Both the position numbers and the translations under genes were made by a program. From Muriiphilus sp048268845 (lineage in GTDB: Bacteria > Pseudomonadota > Alphaproteobacteria > Rhodobacterales > Rhodobacteraceae), in the NCBI GenBank assembly GCA_048268845.1, contig JBLWUQ010000005.1:152868-216867 (forward strand): 64,000 nt of DNA, given 5' to 3'. The notes beneath the pieces were generated by a model. The model saw only the letters and a program-made list of their open reading frames with translations, was not told the origin of the DNA and ran no database searches. This document shows, piece by piece, positions 25,499 to 35,161 of this stretch (the first letter of the stretch is position 1; every line of letters starts with the position of its first letter).

Positions 25499-25682
25499 TC
25501 AACCTTAGGAAAATCAGTAGGTTGGCAAAGCTGACCGGGGTCTTCCGAAGTGTTGCCGGCCCGCGCGCGCGGCGTGCGATTCCGCAATATGCCGCCGGAT
25601 GAATGTGCGCCATAGTCCATGAAGGATCGGGCCAAGGCACGAACCCGCGCCGCGAAACCCTGAACAGCGAAGGAACAGCGCC

Positions 25683-26405
25683 ATGAGCATGGAATGTGAC
25701 CCGGAGACCGGAGCCTGCCTTCTGCCAGACGCCCAGACCCCGGGCGACGAGGCGGCCACCAGCGAACAGGCGCAGGTCTATTATGTGGGCGATCCGATGT
25801 GTTCGTGGTGCTGGGGCATGTCACCGGTGATCGAGGAGCTGGCCCGGCATTGCGCCGATCAGGGGCTGGGCTTTCGCCTCGTGATGGGCGGATTGCGGCC
25901 CGGGGGCGGAGATGCGTGGAATTCCGGCTTTCGCGACTTTCTCCGGCAGGAATGGACGCATATCGCGGCGCGCACCGGCCAGCCCTTCGGCTTTCGCCTG
26001 CTGGAGCGTCCGGCCTTCTCATATGACACCGAACCGGCCTGCCGCGCCGTCGTGACCGCGCGCGGGTTCTTCGGTCAGGGACAGGAGGCCAGCCGCCGGG
26101 AGCTGGCCTTTTTCGCCGGTGTTCAGCGGAAATTCTATGTCGAGGGCGAAGACCCCAAGCAAGCCGCCTTCTACCGCGACATCTGTATCGACACGGGCAT
26201 TGATCCGGCGGAGTTCGAGGCGAGCTTTGCCAGTCCCGAGGCCGTCGCCGCCACCCAGCGCGAGTTCCGGCTTGCGCGGCAACTGGGGGTGCGGGGGTTT
26301 CCGTCGGTGATGCTGCAATCCGCGACGGGCCTGCATGAGCTTTCGGTCGGCTACGCGCCCTTCGCGACCCTGACCGAGCGGCTTTCGGGCTTCGGGGTCA
26401 AGTGA
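25683..26405 (+). CDS. DsbA/FrnE-family thiol oxidoreductase-like protein
   Basis: A 240-residue cytosolic thioredoxin-fold protein with VYYVGDPMCSWCWGMSPVIEEL, where CSWC is the CxxC active site, near residues 40-43. The cis-Pro region GVRGFPSVMLQ lies near 205, with a helical insertion between. The N-terminus (MSMECDPETGACLLPD) adds two more Cys residues. The FrnE-like subgroup has disulfide-exchange or isomerase activity. There is no signal peptide. It stands alone downstream of tRNA-Thr and 188 bp before the pirin gene. Confidence 0.85.
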   Translation: MSMECDPETGACLLPDAQTPGDEAATSEQAQVYYVGDPMCSWCWGMSPVIEELARHCADQGLGFRLVMGGLRPGGGDAWNSGFRDFLRQEWTHIAARTGQPFGFRLLERPAFSYDTEPACRAVVTARGFFGQGQEASRRELAFFAGVQRKFYVEGEDPKQAAFYRDICIDTGIDPAEFEASFASPEAVAATQREFRLARQLGVRGFPSVMLQSATGLHELSVGYAPFATLTERLSGFGVK

Positions 26406-26510
26406 CGCTGCCGTCTGGCCTTGCGTCCTGTCGCGTCGAACCGTCTGGAGCGTCGTGAACCTCAGACCGGTCAGGCCGCTGGTGACTGCGAGCGCCATCG
26501 AGGCTTCGTG

Positions 26511-26562
26511 ATACCCGTCCCGAAGGGTATCGCCTTACCATTCGATATCGACAGGCTATAGT
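26511..26562 (+). promoter_or_regulatory. Inverted repeat and promoter upstream of pirin gene
   Basis: An inverted repeat ATACCC-N8-GGGTAT (26511-26530, with an extra G/C pair outside) lies directly upstream of a candidate promoter TTACCA (26535-26540), 16 bp, TATAGT (26557-26562). The pirin start codon is at 26594. The repeat could be an operator for a regulator not encoded here, or a weak terminator for the DsbA-like gene. Confidence 0.45.
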
Positions 26563-26593
26563 CGCACCAATCGAACAATCAGGAGTGCCCGAT

Positions 26594-27556
26594 ATGAGCT
26601 GGAGCCCATGCCCCGACCCCGTCCTCGGCGACCGAGACGGCGTGAACGCCATCGAGACCCTGATCGTGCCGCGTGCCGTCGATCTGGGCGGGATGGAGGT
26701 CCGTCGCGCGCTTCCCTCCACCAAGCGCCAGATGGTCGGGCCGTTCATCTTCTTTGACCAGATGGGACCGGCCGAGTTCCTGACGGATCAGGGCATCGAC
26801 GTGCGCCCGCACCCGCATATCAACCTCGCCACGCTGACCTATCTGTTCGAGGGCGAAATCCTGCACCGCGATTCACTGGGAACCGAGCAGACCATCCGCC
26901 CCGGCGCGGTCAACTGGATGAAGGCCGGGAAGGGCATCGTTCATTCCGAGCGCACCTCCGAGGAAAAGCGAAAGCACGGCCAGCGGTTGTTCGGGTTGCA
27001 GACCTGGGTTGCCCTGCCCGAGGCGCAGGAGGAATCCGCGCCCGAGTTCATCCACTACGGATCGGACGACCTGCCGATGTTCGACAGCGACGGGATCAAG
27101 GCGCGCATCATCGCCGGCGAAGCGTTCGGCAAGTCGTCCGCGCTCCGGACGGCATCGGAGACGCTCTATGGCGATGTCGAGTTGCAGGCAGGCCGCCAGA
27201 TCCCGATCGACGCGACCCATGAGGAACGCGCGCTCTATACCATTTCCGGCGAGATCGAGATCGCGGGGGATCGGTTCGACAAGGGTCAGCTTCTGATCCT
27301 GCGACCGGGCGACGCGATCACTGTGCGCGCCAATTCGACCGCGCGGTTCATGCTGTTCGGCGGCGCGCCGATGGAGGGGCCGCGCTATATCTGGTGGAAC
27401 TTCGTCTCCTCGCGCCCCGAACGGATCGAGGCGGCGAAAGAGGAATGGGCCAGGGGCCGGTTCGACACCGTGCCGGGGGACGAAGCGGATTTCATCCCGC
27501 TGCCCGAAGGCCCCGGCAAACCGCGCCGCGCCACCGGCGGCGTCGCATATCCCTGA
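26594..27556 (+). CDS. Pirin family protein
   Basis: A 320-residue bicupin. The N-terminal cupin has the Fe-binding residues in VRPHPHINLATLTYLF (two His) and GIVHSERTSEE (His and Glu), as in human pirin and the quercetinase-active YhhW. The C-terminal pirin domain contains ALYTISGEIEIAG and FMLFGGAPMEGPRYIWWNFV. The bacterial function is unsettled: quercetin dioxygenase activity and redox-linked regulation have both been described. An AGGAG sits 8 bp before the ATG at 26594. Confidence 0.93.
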   Translation: MSWSPCPDPVLGDRDGVNAIETLIVPRAVDLGGMEVRRALPSTKRQMVGPFIFFDQMGPAEFLTDQGIDVRPHPHINLATLTYLFEGEILHRDSLGTEQTIRPGAVNWMKAGKGIVHSERTSEEKRKHGQRLFGLQTWVALPEAQEESAPEFIHYGSDDLPMFDSDGIKARIIAGEAFGKSSALRTASETLYGDVELQAGRQIPIDATHEERALYTISGEIEIAGDRFDKGQLLILRPGDAITVRANSTARFMLFGGAPMEGPRYIWWNFVSSRPERIEAAKEEWARGRFDTVPGDEADFIPLPEGPGKPRRATGGVAYP

Positions 27557-27636
27557 CGCCGTGTTTGCTCCGGCAGGAAAGACCTTGCCGCGGGCCTATG
27601 GTATGGGAATAGGGATTTGGCGATGGAGGAGCCGGC

Positions 27637-28494
27637 ATGGACACGATTCTGGTTGCAACCGACTTTTCCGAGCGATCCGACCGGGCCTTGGCCCGCGCCG
27701 CCCTGATCGCGGTGCGATCCGCGGCTCGGGTGCATCTGGTGCATGTGGTCGACGATGACCAGAAACAGAAGATCATCGACAGCGAAACCGCCACCTCGCA
27801 GCAGGTGCTGCAAGAGGACGCCAGGCGGCTGAACGAGATCGACGGGCTGACCTGCACGACAGCGGTGGTGCTGGGCGATCCGTTCGAGGGCATCGTCAAG
27901 GCCGCCGATGCCATCAAGCCCGACCTTGTCGTGCTGGGGGCGCATCGCCGCCGGGTGCTGCGCGACGTGTTCGTCGGTACGACCGCGCAACGGACGATCC
28001 GCCGGACACGCTGGCCGGTCCTGATGGTCAATGCGCCGGCCGAACATGACTATGCCAGCGTGATGCTGGCCACCGACCTGTCCGAGGTGTCGCGCAAGGC
28101 GGTCGAGCGTCTTGCCGACATGGATCTGACCGAGCAGAAGAACATCACCCTGATGCATGTCTTCGATGCCCCGGCGCAGCAGTTGATGATGCGCAGCGCG
28201 CTCACCAAGCCGCAGATGGAAGACTACCTCGCCGCGATGCAGGTCGAGGCCGACCAGGCGCTCGCGCGGTTCGCCGCGACCTTGCGGGCAGACCGCTACG
28301 ACACGATTTCACAACATGATGACACCGGCATCTCGGCCGAGATCCTCAAGACGGCGGCCCTGATGGTCGCGGATCTGATCGTGGTGTCGAGCCGGGGGCG
28401 TGTCGATCTGCGCAAGACATTCCTGGGCAGCGTCGCCGAGGAGGTTCTGCGCCGCGCCGACCGGGACGTGCTGGTGATACCGCCCGACCCGTAG
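27637..28494 (+). CDS. Universal stress protein, two tandem UspA domains
   Basis: A 285-residue cytosolic protein with two UspA domains, each beginning with a beta strand followed by a DLS/DFSE segment (TDFSERSDRALA near residue 8; ATDLSEVSRKAV near 145). The ATP-binding loops are GAHRRRVLRDVFVGTTAQ (about 108-125) and SSRGRVDLRKTFLGS (near 250), close to the G-2X-G-9X-G(S/T) pattern, so nucleotide binding is plausible. A GGAGGAG sequence precedes the start. It lies 160 bp upstream of the antiporter gene, and co-regulation in stress is inference. Confidence 0.92.
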   Translation: MDTILVATDFSERSDRALARAALIAVRSAARVHLVHVVDDDQKQKIIDSETATSQQVLQEDARRLNEIDGLTCTTAVVLGDPFEGIVKAADAIKPDLVVLGAHRRRVLRDVFVGTTAQRTIRRTRWPVLMVNAPAEHDYASVMLATDLSEVSRKAVERLADMDLTEQKNITLMHVFDAPAQQLMMRSALTKPQMEDYLAAMQVEADQALARFAATLRADRYDTISQHDDTGISAEILKTAALMVADLIVVSSRGRVDLRKTFLGSVAEEVLRRADRDVLVIPPDP

Positions 28495-28655
28495 GGCCCG
28501 GCACTTCGGGCAGCACGGTCTGCGACGAAGGCGGCAGGACCGAGACCTTTGCGCCGCGCCACGGTTTTCGGCGACAATCCAGCCAATGCAGGCCGCAGCC
28601 GGGTTTTCGCGGCCTTCGCCCTTTCGCGACCCGATTAATTTGGTATCCCCGTCCC

Positions 28656-31169
28656 ATGGACATCATTCTGATCACGACCATCATCGCATCGCTCTTCCTG
28701 CTCATCGGGGCAGCCGAGCCGCTGGCCGATTATCTGCGTCTGCCCTATGCGGTGATCATCGCCTGCCTTGGCATCATCGTCGGTCTGGCGGCGACGTTCT
28801 TCCTGCGCACCGAACTGACCGATGCGCTGAACCCGGTGGCCGACGCGATCCTGGCGCTGCCGATACGGTCGAACGTGTTCCTCTACGTCTTCCTGCCGAC
28901 GCTGGTGTTCCAGGTCACGCTGGGGCTGAACCTGCGGCGCATGGTCGATGACTGGGTGCCGATCCTTGTCCTCGCGGTGGTCGCGGTGTTCGTTGCGACC
29001 TTCGTCATCGGCTATTCGCTGGCCTATGTCAGTTCCCTGACGCTGGCCGCAGCGCTTCTGGTCGGCGCCATCGTCTCGACCACCGATCCCTCGGCGGTGG
29101 TCAGCATCTTCCGCTCGATCTCGGCGCCGCGCCGGCTGGCGCGGATCATCGAGGGCGAAAGCCTGCTCAACGACGCCGCCGCCATCGCGCTGGCGGCCCT
29201 GTTCATGGAATACGTCAAGGCCGGGTCGCCCGATCCGTCGGTGCAGAGCGCGCTGGCGCGGTTTCCCGTTCTGCTGCTCGGCGGCGTGCTGGTCGGCTGG
29301 TTCGCGGCGCGGATCGCGATCTGGATCATGGCGCTGTTCAGCCGCTATGAACTGGCGGTGATCTCGGTGTCGATCACCCTGCCCTACCTGGCCTATATCG
29401 TCGCCGAACAGAGCGTGGGCGCCTCGGGGGTCATCGCCGTGGTCGTCGCGGCGATGACGCTGCAACTGGTCGGTCCGGGCCGCCTGCCGCCGACCACATG
29501 GCAGAACCTGCGCGAGGTCTGGGGGCTGCTGGCGCACTGGGCCGGTGCGCTGATCTTCATCCTCGCCGCGCTGCTGATCCCGCGGATGCTGGAATCGGTG
29601 CGGTGGGTGGACCTTGGCCTGATCATGGTGGTGGTCGTCGCGGCGATCGTGGCGCGGGCGATCATCCTCTACGGGCTTTTGCCCCTGCTGACCCGGCTGC
29701 GGCTGTCGCCACAGGTCGACCGCCCCTACCGCGTCGCGATCATGTGGGGGGGCCTGCGCGGCGCGGTCACGCTGTCGCTGGCGCTGGCGGTGACCGAGAG
29801 CTTTCTGGTGCCGGTCGAGGTCAAGCGGCAGGTCGCGGTTCTGGCGACCGGCTTCACCCTGTTCACCCTGCTGGTGCAGGGCACCACGCTGCGCTGGGTG
29901 ATCGGCCGGCTGGGGCTCGACAAGCTGTCGCCGCTCGACAACGCGCTTTACAATCAGGTGATCGCGGTCGCGTTGCAGACCGTGCGCGAGGATCTGTCCA
30001 AGGTCACGGAGAATTACGACCTGACCAAGGAGACCGTCCGCGCCGAGGCCAAGAAGTTCGGCGAGCGGCTGGATGTCGCGATCAAATCCGCTGATGACGA
30101 CACCAACATTCCCGACCGTGACCGCATCACCCTCGGGCTGATCGCGCTGGCCAGCGCCGAGCGCGACCTGATCCTCGCGCGGTTTCGCGACCGGACGATC
30201 TCGGCGGGCCTGTCCGAGCGGCTGCTGTCGGACGCGGACGCCCTGATCGAGGCGTCGCGTCACAACGGACGCTCCGGCTACAAGGTCGCGGCACGTCGCA
30301 GCCTCGGGTTCGGACGCTGGCTGCGCCCGGCGATCTTCATGCACAACCGCCTGCGCATTTCCCTGCCGCTGGCACGGATCACGGCGACGCGCTTCGGGCT
30401 GCTCCTGTCGCAACGGCTGATCCTGCGCGACCTGCACGGCTTCATCGACGGGCGCATCCGGCGCATCCATGGCCGGCGGGTGGCCGAATTGCTGCACTCC
30501 ATGCTCGACCGGCGCATCGGCAATGTCGAACAGGCGCTCGAGGGGCTTCGGCTGCAATATCCGGGCTACGCCGAGGAGATGGAGCGCCGCTTCATCCGCC
30601 GCACCTCGCTACGTCTGGAAGAACGCGAATACGACGCGCTGCTGGAGGACGGGCTGATCGGCGAGGAGGTCCACAGCGCCCTTTCCCGCGATATCGGTGC
30701 CCGCCGCGACCATGCGGAGGCCGCGCCGCTGCTCGATCTCGCGATGCAGAAGACCGAGCTGGTGCGCCAGTTCCCGCTGTTCTCCGAGATGGACGAGGCG
30801 GTTCTGAACCAGTTGGCGCGCACGCTCATGACGCGCTACGTCAACGCCGGCGAGCGGATTCTGAGCCGCGACAGCGCCTCCCGAAACGTCTATTTCGTGG
30901 CGTCGGGCGCGGTCGAGCTCGAGGTGGCAGGCCAATCCTGGCGGTTGGGACGGGGCGAGATGTTCGGTCAGATGGGCCTCCTGATGCGCCGCCCGTCGCG
31001 CACCGAGGTGCGCGCCATCGCCCCCTCGACGCTGCTGGTCCTCGACGAAGCCCGGTTCCTGCGGCTGTTGAAACGCAGCAAGACCATGCAGGACGCCGTC
31101 CATGAGAGCGCCGCCCGCCGGGGTATTCCGATCGACCAGTTGTCGATAGAGATCCAATCCTCCGGGTGA
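28656..31169 (+). CDS. CPA1-type Na+/H+ antiporter with C-terminal cyclic-nucleotide-binding-like domain
   Basis: An 837-residue protein. Residues 1-430 hold about twelve transmembrane helices of the CPA1 family, with the ion-site segments STTDPSAVVSIF and EGESLLNDAAAIAL (the ND motif) and MWGGLRGAVTLSLALA. A long, mostly helical, Arg-rich cytosolic region (430-700) follows. Near 705-808 is a cNMP-binding-like domain (FPLFSEMDEAVLNQLA, VYFVASGAVELEV). The phosphate-binding cassette reads FGQMGLLMRRPSRTEVRA: the Glu that contacts the ribose in true cAMP sites is Gln, so it may not bind cyclic nucleotide. The architecture recalls plant SOS1. It likely exports Na+ for salt tolerance or pH control. 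Confidence 0.9.
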   Translation: MDIILITTIIASLFLLIGAAEPLADYLRLPYAVIIACLGIIVGLAATFFLRTELTDALNPVADAILALPIRSNVFLYVFLPTLVFQVTLGLNLRRMVDDWVPILVLAVVAVFVATFVIGYSLAYVSSLTLAAALLVGAIVSTTDPSAVVSIFRSISAPRRLARIIEGESLLNDAAAIALAALFMEYVKAGSPDPSVQSALARFPVLLLGGVLVGWFAARIAIWIMALFSRYELAVISVSITLPYLAYIVAEQSVGASGVIAVVVAAMTLQLVGPGRLPPTTWQNLREVWGLLAHWAGALIFILAALLIPRMLESVRWVDLGLIMVVVVAAIVARAIILYGLLPLLTRLRLSPQVDRPYRVAIMWGGLRGAVTLSLALAVTESFLVPVEVKRQVAVLATGFTLFTLLVQGTTLRWVIGRLGLDKLSPLDNALYNQVIAVALQTVREDLSKVTENYDLTKETVRAEAKKFGERLDVAIKSADDDTNIPDRDRITLGLIALASAERDLILARFRDRTISAGLSERLLSDADALIEASRHNGRSGYKVAARRSLGFGRWLRPAIFMHNRLRISLPLARITATRFGLLLSQRLILRDLHGFIDGRIRRIHGRRVAELLHSMLDRRIGNVEQALEGLRLQYPGYAEEMERRFIRRTSLRLEEREYDALLEDGLIGEEVHSALSRDIGARRDHAEAAPLLDLAMQKTELVRQFPLFSEMDEAVLNQLARTLMTRYVNAGERILSRDSASRNVYFVASGAVELEVAGQSWRLGRGEMFGQMGLLMRRPSRTEVRAIAPSTLLVLDEARFLRLLKRSKTMQDAVHESAARRGIPIDQLSIEIQSSG

Positions 31170-31853
31170 CGCGGGCGCGGTGCACGGCCGTGAATCCCCA
31201 TAAGAATCTTTTATCTCCACTGCGAATTGGCGACGATTCACGCCCCGACCGGGGCCTGAATCCGATGGCGACCCTGCGCGATGACCGCGCCGGGACGGTC
31301 GATCCGAACGAGAAACAGACCCGCGAATCACCGGTCCGGCCGCTGGACGATGGGGCACGCGCTGATGGAGGTTTCACCGGGACGTAATTTCCCTTGTGGT
31401 GAATACTTTTCCCATATCACCCTGGTTGATCAATAGAACAACGTTGAATAACAGGGGCTTGGCGACTTCTCTCTTTGGCGCGTTTCGACATCGCCTCAGG
31501 CGGGACCGGGCCGAAATATATTGAATGACAACTCGCCACGCGACGATGGCGAAGACGGCGGGACGCCGAAAATTTACTCGCCGTTCGCTCGTGCCGATAC
31601 ATAGCGAGACGCGTCGTCTCGATGTTTCGGAAATCGGGAAAAACCGATGGCAAATCCCCACCCGAGAGGTCGAATATCGCTGTTTTCGACGTCTATCTTG
31701 TGGCCCTCCGTTCCTTCGGCGGGTATAATATCAGAGGTGATAATAGCCGATGCGCGGCCGAGCGTTCGGGCTGACAGGTCCATTCGATCGGGATTTTCGT
31801 GGCATGGCGCGGAAGCAGAATATCCTACCCCGAAAATGAAAGGTGACTATTCA
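31170..31853. other. 684-bp AT-richer spacer without a convincing gene
   Basis: Composition is visibly lower in GC than on either side. It contains a stem-loop (31236-31261, ATTCAcGCCCC / GGGGCcTGAAT) 66 bp after the antiporter stop that may end that transcript. A perfect -10 hexamer TATAAT sits at 31724-31729 without a good -35. Open frames here are short and lack ribosome sites. It marks the boundary between housekeeping genes and the catabolic supercluster. Confidence 0.6.
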
Positions 31854-32252
31854 ATGAACGTTCAAGATCACGCGGCCATCGCGGAGCTTGCCCAGACCTA
31901 TTTCGACGCGCTCTACGAAGGCGATGCTGCGAAGTTCGAGGCTGTTTTCCACAAGGACGCCTACCTTCACAGCAATGGTGGCGGCGCCTATGTCCATATG
32001 GATGTCCCCGCCTATCTCGACGTCGTGCGCAACCGCGAAGCACCCGCGGCCCGCGGCGAGGCCCGCGTGGATGAAATACTCGGCATTTCATTCATGTCCC
32101 CGACCCTCGCCATTCTCACCACCCGAGAGGATTTTCTGCCGAAGACCTTCACCGACATTCTGGTGGTGATGAAATCCGATGGTGAATGGAAGATCGTCTC
32201 GAAGACCTGGGACTTCACGATGGCCGAGAAGAAAAATGGAGCGGACAAATGA
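31854..32252 (+). CDS. NTF2-like / lumazine-binding-like protein
   Basis: A 132-residue protein of the NTF2-like superfamily (closest in feel to the lumazine-binding-like group). The sequence has AELAQTYFDALYEGDAAKFEAVFHKDAYLH at its start (residues 8-37), a VPAYLDVVRNREAP helix and a closing GEWKIVSKTWDF strand. Members are small enzymes or accessory binding proteins. The ATG at 31854 is chosen because AAGGTG lies 9 bp upstream; an in-frame ATG at 31836 lacks a site. It overlaps the aminotransferase gene by 4 bp (ATGA), so the two products are made together and may share a pathway. Confidence 0.82.
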   Translation: MNVQDHAAIAELAQTYFDALYEGDAAKFEAVFHKDAYLHSNGGGAYVHMDVPAYLDVVRNREAPAARGEARVDEILGISFMSPTLAILTTREDFLPKTFTDILVVMKSDGEWKIVSKTWDFTMAEKKNGADK

Positions 32253-33514
32253 GCCTCGAAGCCGATTTCAAGACCAGTTCCGAAGTTCTGGATGCCTATA
32301 TTGCCCGTTCGTGGCGGTCCAATGCCGAGCGTCAACGTGCCAAGGGCGCCGAATTCGTGATCGGCAAGCGCGAAGGCGTCTATATGTGGGATCTCGAAGG
32401 CGAGCACCGGTTGATCGATTGCGGGATCGGCGGTGGCGTTCATTCCCTGGGCCATCGTCACCCCGCGGTTCTTGCCGCGCTTCGCAAGGCGCTGGACGAC
32501 GGGCGCGATACCGGGCTCTGGTCGGTGCCGAACGTTCCTTATCTGCAGCTTCAGGACAGATTGGCCGAGCTCTCGCCGTCGCCCGACCTGACCCATAGTG
32601 TCGTGACGCTGTGCTCGACCTTGTCGATCGACGTCGCGACGATGTTCGCGTTCCGCGTCACCGGCCGGCAGAAAATCCTCGCCTATCGGCACGGCTATCA
32701 CGGACATTCCGGCTTTGCCGCGATGATCACCGGATCGGCGGATGAAGGCGTGATCGACCACTACAATCTGCCCGGCGCGAATACGGCGTTTTTCGAGACT
32801 TACGGCGACCTTGACGAAATTGCCGCGAAAATGACCCCCGACATTGCCGCCATCGTGTTCGAGCCGATGGATTACGAGACCTTCAACTTTGCCTCGCGCG
32901 AGTTTCTCGATGGCGTCACCCGCCTGTGCCGCGAAAACGGGACCCTGTTCATCATCGACGAAACCCGCACCGGCATTGCGCGCACCGGGAAGCTGTGGGC
33001 CAGCGAGCATTATGACCTGCGCCCCGATATTCTCGTCACCGGCAAGGGTCTTTCGGGCGGACTCTATCCTGTCAGCGCCCTGCTGATGCGCGGTGACATC
33101 TATGAAACCTGCATGAACGAGCACAAGTTCTCGTATATTTCCAGCCTTGGCGGAAACGAGATCAGTTGTCTGGTGGCCTTGTCGGTTCTGGATGTGGCGA
33201 GCGACCCCAAGATGCTTGCCCATGTCAACGAAGTATCCGCCTATCTCGCGTCCGAGTTCGAAGCCGTCGGCAAGGACCACCCCGATATCATCGGTCCGGT
33301 CACGGCACTGGGTTGCGTCCATTCGGTTGCGGTCGGCAACCGCGATCTGGCCCGCAAGCTTTATGCCAATCTTTACCGGCACGGGGTGCTGTGCCATTCG
33401 GTCAGCGAGATCGAACCGCCGTCGTTGAAGTTCTTCACGCCGATCATCATCCAGAAGAACGAATGCGACGAGATCATCACGGCATTGCGCGGAGCGATTG
33501 GCGATCTGGCGTGA
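32249..33514 (+). CDS. Class III pyridoxal-phosphate aminotransferase
   Basis: A 421-residue PLP enzyme of the omega-amino acid/GABA/acetylornithine aminotransferase class. The N-terminal substrate region contains DCGIGGGVHSLGHRHPAV. The PLP-phosphate region is near LCSTLSIDVATMFAFR and the PLP-pyridine Asp is in FIIDETRTGIARTGKLWA. The Schiff-base Lys is in ILVTGKGLSGGLYPVSA. The usual DEVQTGxGRTG reads DETRTGIARTG, so it is not a standard GABA or acetylornithine enzyme. With the neighbouring lactam-opening genes it may transaminate the omega-amino acid released, which is inference. A perfect palindromic terminator follows 46 bp later. Confidence 0.9.
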   Translation: MSLEADFKTSSEVLDAYIARSWRSNAERQRAKGAEFVIGKREGVYMWDLEGEHRLIDCGIGGGVHSLGHRHPAVLAALRKALDDGRDTGLWSVPNVPYLQLQDRLAELSPSPDLTHSVVTLCSTLSIDVATMFAFRVTGRQKILAYRHGYHGHSGFAAMITGSADEGVIDHYNLPGANTAFFETYGDLDEIAAKMTPDIAAIVFEPMDYETFNFASREFLDGVTRLCRENGTLFIIDETRTGIARTGKLWASEHYDLRPDILVTGKGLSGGLYPVSALLMRGDIYETCMNEHKFSYISSLGGNEISCLVALSVLDVASDPKMLAHVNEVSAYLASEFEAVGKDHPDIIGPVTALGCVHSVAVGNRDLARKLYANLYRHGVLCHSVSEIEPPSLKFFTPIIIQKNECDEIITALRGAIGDLA

Positions 33515-33560
33515 CGGGTTGATCGCCTTTCACGTCGCAGGATCTTTTTTGAAAGCAGAA

Positions 33561-33588
33561 ATGAACCCCGGAAATTTCCGGGGTTCAT
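33561..33588. terminator. Bidirectional terminator between aminotransferase and livF
   Basis: A perfect 28-nt palindrome with arms ATGAACCCCGGAAA and its complement is followed on the plus strand by a T-rich stretch (TATTTATT) and preceded by a run of T that reads as A/T on the other strand. It lies between convergent genes and can end both transcripts. Confidence 0.85.
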
Positions 33589-33681
33589 TATTTATTGAGT
33601 TTCGTGCTGGCAAACAGCGTGCCAGCGCGGCCTGATACGGGCAAGCAATAATATCAACGGTTAATAATCGGGCTTTGGCGC

Positions 33682-34372
<691 letters not shown>

Positions 34373-34380
<8 letters not shown>

Positions 34381-35161
34381 GAGCGGCCTTCTGTCCCAAA
34401 TATGCCTCCTGGACGCGCGGCAACAGCCGCACCTCGCTGAAATGGCCCTCGGCGATCTTTTCGCCGTAGTCGATCACGACCACCCGTTCGGGCATCGCCG
34501 CGACAAGGCGCATGTCGTGTTCGATGACGATGAAGGACAGGCCCGGCCGCTCCGCCATCACCGTGTGGATGTCCTCGATCAGCGCATCCGTATCGCGCTC
34601 ATCCATGCCCGAGGACGGCTCGTCGAGCATGATGACGCGCGGCTCGGAGGCCAGCGCGCGGGCGATCTCGAGCCGTCGCCGGTCGGCCTGCGGCAGGGTT
34701 CCGGCCAGAACGTGACGCCGCTCGAACAGGTCCTGCGACATCAGCCGAAGCAGCTCGCCCGCGCGGTCGGCGGCCGCGTCAAGTTCGGCGCGTGCCCAGC
34801 GCGGGCGCAGCAGCGCGTCGAATACGCCGGTCTTGGTGCGGGTGTGCATGCCGATGATCACGTTGTCGACCAGCGTGAGGTCGTTGAACAACCGGCTCGA
34901 CTGAAAGGTGCGCGCGATCCCGGCCGCGGCGATCTTGTGCGCCGGTCTGCCGGTGATGTCCTGCCCATCCAGATGCACGCTGCCCGAACTTGCCGGGTAG
35001 ATGCCCGAGATCAGGTTGAAGAGCGTCGATTTCCCGGCCCCGTTCGGGCCGATGATGCAGAGGATCTCGCCCGGCATGAGGGTCATATCCACGCTGTTCA
35101 CGGCGACCAGACCACCGAACCGGATCGACAGGTTGCGTGTTTCCAGAAGCGGAGTGGCCAT
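34373..35161 (-). CDS. Branched-chain-type ABC transporter ATPase (LivG family)
   Basis: A 262-residue nucleotide-binding subunit with Walker A GPNGAGKSTLFN (near 38), Walker B PRVIMLDEPSSGMDERD and the H-switch FIVIEHDMRLVAAM. The signature region reads GTLPQADRRRLEIARAL; LivG proteins usually have LPYGQQRRLE here, so the C-loop is unusual (LPQAD), although the flanking RRLEIARAL is intact. It pairs with the LivF-family ATPase downstream. It overlaps that gene by 8 bp and the LivM-family permease gene by 1 bp. Confidence 0.94.

Noticed and set aside
28635..30557. Minus-strand open frame of about 640 codons opposite the antiporter
   Set aside because: Arg/Gln/His-rich sequence without any domain, a usual antisense artefact in GC-rich coding DNA.
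31647..31853. Longer upstream start for the NTF2-like protein
   Set aside because: The extension has low similarity to the family and lies in non-coding-like DNA; the ATG at 31854 has a good ribosome site.
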